Assembly: GCA_030062745.1 (NCBI GenBank)
Contig: CP099849.1
Coordinates: 22,742,144-22,806,143 of the forward strand
Reading direction: 5' to 3'
Length of the DNA: 64,000 nt
Origin: Capitulum mitella
Taxonomy: Eukaryota > Arthropoda > Thecostraca > Pollicipedomorpha > Pollicipedidae
In this document: positions 57,830-64,000 of the stretch, piece by piece
Layout of the letters: every line of letters begins with the position of its first letter
Position numbering within the stretch: the first letter of the stretch is position 1
Position numbers and translations under genes: made by a program
Notes under the pieces: generated by a model
Database searches by the model: none
What the model saw: only the letters and a program-made list of their open reading frames with translations
What the model was told of the DNA's origin: nothing

Positions 57830-58140
57830 GCCTGGACGGCCGGCCGGCCGGCGAGCCGACGCCGCCGCCGCTCGCGCCACGTCCGCGCACCCGGGGCCCG
57901 TCACGGTGTACCCCGGCGCCAGCGGCCCCGTCACGCCACGTTCGCGGCACCGGCGGTCTGCCACGGTGCTTCCTGGCGCCGGCAGACCGTCACTCTGGGC
58001 ACTGGTCAAACGTCATACGTCATACATCTCGGGTATTGGTAGCCCGACACACATCTCCAGTACTGGAGGTCCGTCACGCTATGTTCCGGACACTGGCGGT
58101 CTGTGACGCTGTGTCCCCGGCACTGGAGTCTCGTCACGCC
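57830..58140. repeat. Degenerate minisatellite A, unit about 30 bp
   Basis: Consecutive units of the form CGTCACGC(C/T)A(C/T)GTTC followed by (C)GGCACTGGCGGTC, for example at about 57.93, 57.96, 58.07 and 58.10 kb, diverged from one another. Confidence 0.7.
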
Positions 58141-58149
58141 AGGTGCGGA

Positions 58150-59462
58150 TCCAAGGGGACGATGGGGACGATCCCCCGAGGCCTGAGAAAAAGGCGTCCC
58201 TCTCGTGCCGGCCCCAGAAAGGCCCCTCTGATACTCAAAAGGAGCCCCGAAGGGGCCCTGTGTGAGCTTCACGGGGTTTCTGAGGGATCGTGACGTGTTC
58301 TTGATGCAGTCAGAGGGCCTCTGGGAGGGTCAGATGATCCCTGAAACTTACAGAACGGCCCCTGAAGCTCCCAAAGGACTCCTGAAACTACAACAGGGCT
58401 CCAACACGGCATATTGCCCCTGACATCCCCAGAAGGGTCGCAAGGTCTCCGAGACGGCCAGCATCAGGACCGAGTCCCTAGGACGGCATAGGGGCTCCTG
58501 GAATATCATGGGGGCCCCGAATGGGTTTCACGGGCCTGTGTGAAAAGCCGAAAGTTCCTGATGCAGTCGGAGGGCCTCTGGGATGGTTTATGAGACTCTA
58601 GACACTGAGACAGCAAGTTGGCCCTAAGACGAATAGGAGGGCTCCTGAATCCCTCCAAGGGTCCCTGGGACCGCAAGGGGGCCCCCAAAACGGCAAAAGT
58701 TCCATGAGACGGCTTAAATGTTAGAGAGGCCCCCGAGACGGCAAGAACTTAAGAAGGTGGCTAGCACGACATAAGAAGATCCTGGCCAGCCAGGGAGGCC
58801 CCCTGAACACGGATTCATCAGTAGCCACCTCAACCTCGAGAGGGGTCCAAATGGGCTACACCGGTCTTTTTGGAAATCTGGGGATTCTTGATGCAGTCAG
58901 GGGACCCTGGGAAGGTCAGATAGGTCCTGAGACGGCGAGATGGCCCCTACACGGCAGATGGCCCCTGAGACCGCCAAGAAGGTCGGAGGGCCCCTGCGAG
59001 GCAAAGACGATCAGAGGATCTCTGAGACAGATCAGGGGGCCCGGTAGCCTGGACGGCAAGAGGGCCCCCGAGTGCATAAGGCGGGCTCCTGGCACAGCAA
59101 AGGTTCCCGAAGACCGCCCGTGAGTCCTCTGAAGAGCCAACAAAGGCCCCTGATACGGCTACAGGGGTCCTAAGACTGGCAAGTATACCCCATGTAATAG
59201 GGGAAGACCCCTGATATAGCCATGAAGACAGCCGGAGACGTTCAGAGGGCCCATGGCACTGCACATGGACCCTGAAATCGCCAAAAGGCCTTTTGTAACT
59301 GTCAGAGGGCTCCCTGAGACGACAAGAAGGGCACCTAGGACAACAGGGGTTTCTCTGAGAGTGCTAGAGAGGGGCATTGAGACTGGTAACTAGCAGTCTT
59401 TAGCAATTTGGGTCCCTGAGACGACCAGAGAGGTCCCTGAAACTACTAAACCTTGAGACTTC
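58150..59462. repeat. Degenerate minisatellite B (left part), unit about 30 bp with longer-range repeats
   Basis: Endlessly varied CCCCTGAGACGGCAAGAGGG-like units. A larger block beginning TTCTTGATGCAGTCAGAGGG recurs near 58.30, 58.55 and 58.89 kb. The array continues on the far side of the retrotransposon, so it was one locus before the insertion. Confidence 0.75.
59458..59462. repeat. Target-site duplication, left
   Basis: ACTTC directly beside the element, matching the copy at 63704-63708. Confidence 0.9.
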
Positions 59463-59608
59463 TGTGGTGCCAAATCTAGACAGATGCAAGATGAGCTGAC
59501 ATGAGGGCTTTATTCAGCTTAATTATCACACGTGTATGCCTGGAACAGATGGATAAACATAATCAATGAACTTGACTAAGTAATAAAGAATACACACAAA
59601 ACATCACA
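59463..59608 (-). repeat. 3' LTR of the gypsy element
   Basis: 146 bp, identical to the 5' LTR except for a 2-base CA indel and one G/A change near 59,528-59,534. The 16-base R-start sequence is at 59509-59524. Confidence 0.96.
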
Positions 59609-59620
59609 TTTTCCCCCTCC
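59609..59620 (-). other. Polypurine tract
   Basis: GGAGGGGGAAAA on the - strand, directly before the 3' LTR; this is the usual plus-strand primer site of LTR elements. Confidence 0.9.
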
Positions 59621-59848
59621 GCCATGAAACTTCGGATACTGAGAGGTAACGCTACCGGGCTGCCGGTCGTACTACACGCTTGGCACGACAGACACACAAA
59701 TGAGTACGGTAGATAGTCCGGGTCAAGGCCGTAGATACCGTCCGGGTTGATCCACGTCTCGCCGAGTTCCGCATTGCGACACTCACATGAACAATACACT
59801 GAGCGGTGCCTGGTTCTAGGTTAACACGAACAGGTAACAGGTCGCAGG

Positions 59849-62305
59849 TCACAGGTCGAGGCGCGTGACCGGCTTACGCGGACGCGAGGACTGCCGCAGT
59901 GGAGCGCGAGAGGCAGCTTCGATCTCAGGGCCGCGCCGCGGCGATACATGTGGCGCCTCGGTCTCGGTTCCCATGCTCTGCGGGTCAGGTGCCACGTCGT
60001 CGGCACGACGGGGCGTTCCGAGCCCTGCACTCGGTTCTGCAGCAGGCAGGTGCTTCGGAGTGCTGGAGCCACTCGGGCCAGTCGACTCACAGGGCGGAGT
60101 CAGTTCTTCCGTCGGCTGCTGCCCGGATGGGCAAGGAGCGAGGTCTCGAGTGGACACGGTGTCTACCTTTCCGGTTGGGTGCCGTACGTACGCGAAATGC
60201 GGGTTCGCTTCTATGAGGACAACTTGATCGACAAGGGGGTCGGTTTTGTTGCGCACATGTCGCTTCAGCAGTACCGCTTCCCCTGGACTTGTGAGCCAGG
60301 CCGGCAGGGATGTCCCGGTCGCCGAGCGTCGAGGGTAAGAGAACAATCTTCCGTGCGGCGTCTCGTTGGTTCCGGTACACAGGAGAGACCGGATCGAATG
60401 CAGGGCATCTGGCAACACTGCCTCCCAGAGTCCTTTGCTCAGTCCCTTGCTCTCCAGCGCTAGGGTGACGGTGCGCCAGATTATGCCGTTGTACCGTTCG
60501 CACTGCGAGTTTCCCTGTGGATGGTAGGGTGTCGTGCGACTGGTAGAGATGCCAAGGTTTGTTAGGAACGTCTTGAGCTCTGAAGACATAAATGCAGCTC
60601 CTCTGTCCGAGTGCACGTACGCTGGCATGCCGAAGATTGAGAAGAGGTGTGTGAAGCACTTGATGATTGTTCCCGTACTGATGTCTCGACAAGGATAGGC
60701 GAAAGGGAACCGGGAAAACTCGTCGATGATCGTTAGGATGTACTGGTTGCCGTTTGTGCTTGTCGGTAATGGTCCTTTGAAGTCCACGTTCAACCTCTCG
60801 AATGGCGATGTCGCTTTGATGAGTTTTGCATCCGGAGGTTTGTAGAACTGGGGCTTGCATCTCGCACAGACACTGCACTTGGCTGTGATGCGGCGAACGT
60901 CGTCCACAGAATAGGGCAGGTTCTTGCTTCTCACGAAGTACAGCATTCTTGTGACGCCGGGGTGGACCAGGGCTTCGTGGAGTTGTTCCAGATGCTCCGT
61001 CGAGTGGGGAGCTGCGGCACACTGCGCGCGGGAGAGGGTGTCTGCCGGAATGTTTTCTCGCCCGGGGCGGAACTTGATTGTGTACGACAGGGGCGAGAGT
61101 TCGATCCTCCAACGAAGTATCTTTTCATTCTTGATCTTGCTGGCTGCTCTGTTATCGAACATGAAGGCGACGCTCCTCTGGTCAGTGAGAAGCATGAAGT
61201 GACTTGTCAGGAAGTGGCGCCATTTTCTGATGGACTCTACGATGGCGTACGCTTCTTTCTCGACGATATGGTGTCTCTTCTCTGCTTCGTTCAGCGAGCG
61301 AGAGAAGAACGCCACGGGCCGGCCATCTTGCGTCAGGGTTGCAGCGATGGTGTCCTCCGAGGCGTCCGTCTCGACGGCGAAGGGCACGTCATCTCTAATG
61401 ACGTCGACGACAGCAGACGAGATGTCTTCCTTCAACTGGCTGATGGCGGCGCGACACTCTTCTGACAAGGGGAACGACTTTGCCGCGATGAGAGGACGAA
61501 TCTTCTCAGAGTATGCAGGGATCCACTTGGCGTAGTAGGCGAAGAGGCCGACGAGCCGTTGCAGAGACTTCGCGTCGCGAGGCACCGGGAGGTCCTGGAG
61601 AGGACGTAGACGTTCTGGATCTGGTCGCAGAGTCCCATGGGATATCGAATGCCCCAGTACGTTCACCGATGTCTGATGGAGTTTACACTTCTCCTTGTTG
61701 ATCGTCAGTCCGACCTCCGCGGCGACCTCCCAGAACCGCTTCAGGTTCTCGTCGTGCTCTTGTTTGCTTTGGCCGCAGATAGTGACGTCGTCGAGGTACG
61801 CGTATGTCTCCTTCAGATTGTACTTCGAGACCACATCATTCATGACGCGTTGGAAGGCGGCAGCCCCGTTGGTGACCCCCATCGGGATCCTCTTGAAGTG
61901 GTAAAGCTGTCCAGCCGCTTCGAAGGCAGTGTAGATCCTCTCTCCAGGGTCTATTTCTACCTGATAGTAGGCGCTGGAGAGGTCAATGACGCTGAAGTAG
62001 CTGTTCTTTCCGATCTTGTTGACGAGGTCGCCGATGTTCGGGAGCGGATAGGCATCCAGTTGGGTGAAGCGGTTGATTGTCTGGGAGAAGTCTACCACCA
62101 TGCGCTTTTTCTTCGCTCCGTTGTGCGTGACAACTACCTGAGCGCGCCACGGAGAGTGGCTAGGTTCAATGATGTCCTCTGTCAGTAGTCTCTGAACTTC
62201 ACTTTCGATGAACTTCGAGTCGATCGGGCTGAAGCGCCGTGACTTGGTCGCGATGGGATGACAGTCCAGGGTCAGATGACTGAACAGTTTATGATGATGC
62301 GACAC
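59849..62305 (-). CDS. pol: Pol: reverse transcriptase, RNase H, integrase
   Basis: 818 codons. The first codon shown (62305) is GTG, and the frame is open a little farther upstream, so Pol is probably made as a fusion by frameshifting from gag-pro (+1 relative to it). RT: D108 in VIDLSSAYYQ and D172/D173 in YLDD. RNase H: D314 (TDAS), E351, D375. Integrase: zinc site H443-H448-C477-C480, then D508, D567 and E603, the D,D(35)E triad. A GPY/F-like strand region (LLKRHVRNKTDPLVDQVVLI) follows. The last 100 residues are Pro/Ser-rich without a chromodomain. No stop or missing catalytic residue is seen. Confidence 0.96.
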   Translation of the reverse strand: MSHHHKLFSHLTLDCHPIATKSRRFSPIDSKFIESEVQRLLTEDIIEPSHSPWRAQVVVTHNGAKKKRMVVDFSQTINRFTQLDAYPLPNIGDLVNKIGKNSYFSVIDLSSAYYQVEIDPGERIYTAFEAAGQLYHFKRIPMGVTNGAAAFQRVMNDVVSKYNLKETYAYLDDVTICGQSKQEHDENLKRFWEVAAEVGLTINKEKCKLHQTSVNVLGHSISHGTLRPDPERLRPLQDLPVPRDAKSLQRLVGLFAYYAKWIPAYSEKIRPLIAAKSFPLSEECRAAISQLKEDISSAVVDVIRDDVPFAVETDASEDTIAATLTQDGRPVAFFSRSLNEAEKRHHIVEKEAYAIVESIRKWRHFLTSHFMLLTDQRSVAFMFDNRAASKIKNEKILRWRIELSPLSYTIKFRPGRENIPADTLSRAQCAAAPHSTEHLEQLHEALVHPGVTRMLYFVRSKNLPYSVDDVRRITAKCSVCARCKPQFYKPPDAKLIKATSPFERLNVDFKGPLPTSTNGNQYILTIIDEFSRFPFAYPCRDISTGTIIKCFTHLFSIFGMPAYVHSDRGAAFMSSELKTFLTNLGISTSRTTPYHPQGNSQCERYNGIIWRTVTLALESKGLSKGLWEAVLPDALHSIRSLLCTGTNETPHGRLFSYPRRSATGTSLPAWLTSPGEAVLLKRHVRNKTDPLVDQVVLIEANPHFAYVRHPTGKVDTVSTRDLAPCPSGQQPTEELTPPCESTGPSGSSTPKHLPAAEPSAGLGTPRRADDVAPDPQSMGTETEAPHVSPRRGPEIEAASRAPLRQSSRPRKPVTRLDL

Positions 62306-63110
62306 TGATGCGAGTGAGACCGCAGATGTTCAGGCCAGGCTGATCACCTCCGAGGGACAGTGTAACGTCTTCGTGACGCTTGAGAAACGGCATCCCAAGA
62401 ATGACGTCGGCGCAGAGGTCGGGGAGGATGGAGAACTCGACGGTATCGTATTCTCGTTGTTCGATGTTGACACTGGTCACACAGTATCCCTTGACTTGAG
62501 CTGCCATCGACGACGACGCCATCGACACGGTGGCCGATCGGGGGTGCACTTCAGCATGCAGAGTTGAGATGAGCGTTTCGCTGATGAAGTTGTCCGAACT
62601 TCCCGTGTCGATCAGAGCCCTGACTGGATGTCCGCCGACTGTGGCAGGGACAGTGGCGGGTGCATGAGTCGCTGCTGAAGAAAGCGTGGCGGCCAGGGAA
62701 GACTGGATTGTGGCTGAGGACGACTGCATGGACCGAGAAGTCGAGGGTGTAGCCCTTGGTCGGTTCTGTCTAGAACGGCATACTTTTCGCCAGTGACCTT
62801 GCTTGCCACATTTTTCGCACGTCGAGTCCCTGGCAGGGCATGCTGATCTGGGGTGCCGTTTTAACCCACAGAAGAAACATGGTGGGGCTGGGGCGCCTCC
62901 TTTGGGGAAGTACGCTGCAGCCGCCGCAGTCTCCGGCAGTTCCGCGCCGTCCAGATCCAGTTCGGGCGGATGGACACAGGTGGCGGCGGCAACCGGAGTC
63001 GGAGCCGGATACGACTCCGCGTTCTGTTGCGCTTGTTCCAGGGTCCTGGCTTGTTCGACGGCCTTGTCCAGAGTGAGGGTCGCGTTCTCGAGGAGTCTGG
63101 CCCTGATCAT
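62289..63110 (-). CDS. gag-pro: Gag C-terminal part with two zinc knuckles, and protease
   Basis: 273 codons from the first ATG (63110); the frame and the Gag similarity begin upstream, so this is not a true start. Two CCHC knuckles (residues 78-91 and 98-111, C-x2-C-x4-H-x4-C) bind the RNA genome. After a Ser/Thr-rich linker comes an aspartic protease: catalytic D168-T169-G170 in LIDTGSSDNF and the ADVILGMPFL strand (234-243). The frame overlaps the pol frame by 17 bases and lies one base away from it, suggesting Pol is made by frameshifting at or before the overlap. Confidence 0.92.
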   Translation of the reverse strand: MIRARLLENATLTLDKAVEQARTLEQAQQNAESYPAPTPVAAATCVHPPELDLDGAELPETAAAAAYFPKGGAPAPPCFFCGLKRHPRSACPARDSTCEKCGKQGHWRKVCRSRQNRPRATPSTSRSMQSSSATIQSSLAATLSSAATHAPATVPATVGGHPVRALIDTGSSDNFISETLISTLHAEVHPRSATVSMASSSMAAQVKGYCVTSVNIEQREYDTVEFSILPDLCADVILGMPFLKRHEDVTLSLGGDQPGLNICGLTRISVASS

Positions 63111-63532
63111 TGGTGAGCGAAGCCCTCTGATGAAAGAGTCCCGGATGAAGGACGAGCGGTTCTCTGCAGCTGAGACAGCTTTGAAGTTACAGTCACCGCC
63201 AGCGTGTTCAGGGTGAGGAGAAATTCATCCAAGCTCTCATCAGGTTTCTGTACTCTTGTGGAGAGGAGATGTCTCGCATATATTTCATTTGGCGGTTTGA
63301 GGTAGGCGGCGTCCAGCTTCTCCATGGCGTCTTCGTATGTTGTGCAGTCCTGGATCACATCGACGACGTTCGTGCCGATGTGCAGGAACAACACCTCCAG
63401 CTTGTCAGGGGTGTGCTCTTCGATCTGGGTGAGGAAGTACTTGAAGTTCCTTAGCCACAGCTTCCAGTGCTTGCTGCTGGATGGTGCATTGGGTGCGATG
63501 TCAAACTTGGTTGGACGGGCAATCTTGTCCAT
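63107..63532 (-). pseudogene. gag: Gag N-terminal part (frame broken)
   Basis: Capsid-type Gag begins at the ATG at 63532, 27 bases after the LTR. Genuine Gag sequence runs for about 112 residues (KHWKLWLRNFKYFL, then DESLDEFLLTL, typical of retrotransposon Gag). Past about 63,196-63,200 the conserved Gag sequence continues in the -1 frame, which joins the gag-protease frame below, while this frame runs on through about 30 meaningless residues to a stop at 63107. No slippery heptamer is visible at the switch, so a lost base or a sequencing error fits better than programmed frameshifting. Confidence 0.85.
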
Positions 63533-63542
63533 GTTTGCATTG

Positions 63543-63558
63543 AATTAAGCTGAATAAA
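63543..63558 (-). other. Self-complementary primer-binding site
   Basis: One base inside the 5' LTR, the - strand reads TTTATTCAGCTTAATT. This is exactly complementary (16 of 16) to the R-start sequence in the LTR. No tRNA-type PBS (TGG next to the LTR) is present. Confidence 0.75.
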
Positions 63559-63559
63559 T

Positions 63560-63703
63560 TGTGGTGCCAAATCTAGACAGATGCAAGATGAGCTGACATG
63601 AGGGCTTTATTCAGCTTAATTATCACGTATATGCCTGGAACAGATGGATAAACATAATCAATGAACTTGACTAAGTAATAAAGAATACACACAAAACATC
63701 ACA
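63560..63703 (-). repeat. 5' LTR of the gypsy element
   Basis: 144 bp. On the - strand it starts TGTGATGTTTTG and ends GGCACCACA. It contains AATTAAGCTGAATAAA (63606-63621), which holds an AATAAA polyadenylation hexamer and is the likely start of the R region. U3 would then be about 82 nt and R-U5 about 62 nt. Confidence 0.96.
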
Positions 63704-63708
63704 ACTTC
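63704..63708. repeat. Target-site duplication, right
   Basis: ACTTC directly beside the element, matching the copy at 59458-59462. Confidence 0.9.
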
Positions 63709-64000
63709 CAGACAGCTTCTGAAACAGCCATCGGAACTAGGGAATTGCCAGAGGCGCCTCTGTCACGGCAGAGACAGACCTAAAGAGGGCCCCTTGTTAC
63801 TGCCTGAGGGGCTCCTTAGACAGCAAAAAATCCCCAGGGACGACAGGAGGGAACCCACGATAGCTTAAGTGTCACTGAAACTGCAAGCTGGGTCCATGAA
63901 ATTGCCCGAGGTACCCGTGGAACCACCAAAGGATCGCCTGAGACGTCGCAAGGGACACGTGAAACTGTTAAAGGAACCTGAAACCACCAGGGAGGAGGGA
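63704..64000. repeat. Degenerate minisatellite B (right part)
   Basis: Same CCTGAGAC(G/A)GCAAG-type units as to the left of the element, running to the window edge. Confidence 0.75.

Larger units (their letters stand above)
59463..63703 (-). mobile_element. Ty3/gypsy LTR retrotransposon, near full-length
   Basis: 4,241 bp bounded by direct LTRs (146 and 144 bp) that begin TG and end CA on the coding strand, and flanked by the 5-bp duplication ACTTC (59458-59462 and 63704-63708). Order on the - strand: 5' LTR, self-complementary primer site, gag, zinc knuckles and protease, reverse transcriptase, RNase H, integrase, polypurine tract, 3' LTR. RT before integrase places it in Ty3/gypsy. The two LTRs differ by one substitution and a 2-base indel, so the insertion is recent. 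All Pol catalytic residues are present. One frame break in gag (near 63.2 kb) would block expression unless it is a sequencing error. No chromodomain and no env are seen. The clade is not assigned. Confidence 0.96.

Noticed and set aside
57830..59462. CRISPR-like array
   Set aside because: Units are diverged tandem repeats without conserved repeats or unique spacers, in eukaryotic DNA.
59865..62188. Open frames on the + strand across the retrotransposon
   Set aside because: They are antisense shadows of pol; the - strand carries the intact RT, RNase H and integrase.
63515..63531. tRNA-type primer site beginning TGG about 28 bases inside the 5' LTR
   Set aside because: It overlaps the gag start codon region, is not next to the LTR, and the 16-base self-complement beside the LTR explains priming better.

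Overview
This is eukaryotic DNA: long introns with GT/AG boundaries, very GC-rich coding exons, AT, CT and GC-rich repeats, and one recent retrotransposon. A single-copy style ephexin gene, the protein features and the base composition suggest an invertebrate, probably an arthropod; a crustacean such as a barnacle is a guess only, as nothing here settles the species.

The main gene lies on the + strand from about 10.4 to 56.0 kb. I rebuilt it from splice signals, phase matching and protein similarity as 19 coding exons (8,848 nt). It encodes an ephexin-type Rho guanine-nucleotide exchange factor (Drosophila Exn / vertebrate NGEF family). The C-terminal part (49.9-56.0 kb) holds the family core in order: an autoinhibitory-type linker, DH domain, PH domain, SH3 domain and a basic tail. 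The N-terminal part is about 2,480 residues of low-complexity, charged, Ala-, Pro- and Ser-rich sequence. It carries an array of Tyr-Glu-x-hydrophobic motifs, one pair of which fits the full ITAM consensus, and several SH3 ligand-like proline motifs. Three single-base frame breaks (near 13.0, 42.9 and 51.2 kb) interrupt the reading frame. If all three are allowed for, the coding length is 8,847 nt, an exact multiple of three, so they look more like assembly indels than decay.

Regions: 1-10.4 kb is upstream or 5' non-coding DNA with no gene I can support. 10.4-15.1 kb is the giant first coding exon. 15.1-31.4 kb has small exons 2 and 3 in long introns, with a possible old TIR transposon (16.56-17.52 kb), a (CT)n tract abutting exon 3, and GC-rich islands that may be internal promoters (26.0 and 30.0-30.4 kb). 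31.4-32.9 kb has exons 4 and 5. 32.9-46.4 kb is long introns with exon 6. 46.4-56.0 kb is exon-dense. 56.0-57.8 kb is the 3' UTR and spacer. 57.8-64.0 kb is degenerate ~30-bp minisatellite DNA.

That minisatellite has been split by a nearly intact Ty3/gypsy LTR retrotransposon on the - strand (59,463-63,703) with near-identical LTRs, a 5-bp target duplication, a polypurine tract and all catalytic residues in Pol. It has no tRNA-type primer binding site. Instead the 16 nt beside its 5' LTR are exactly complementary to 16 nt inside the LTR, the arrangement expected for self-primed reverse transcription as in the Tf1/sushi group. With the ITAM-bearing RhoGEF this is the most interesting content of the window.
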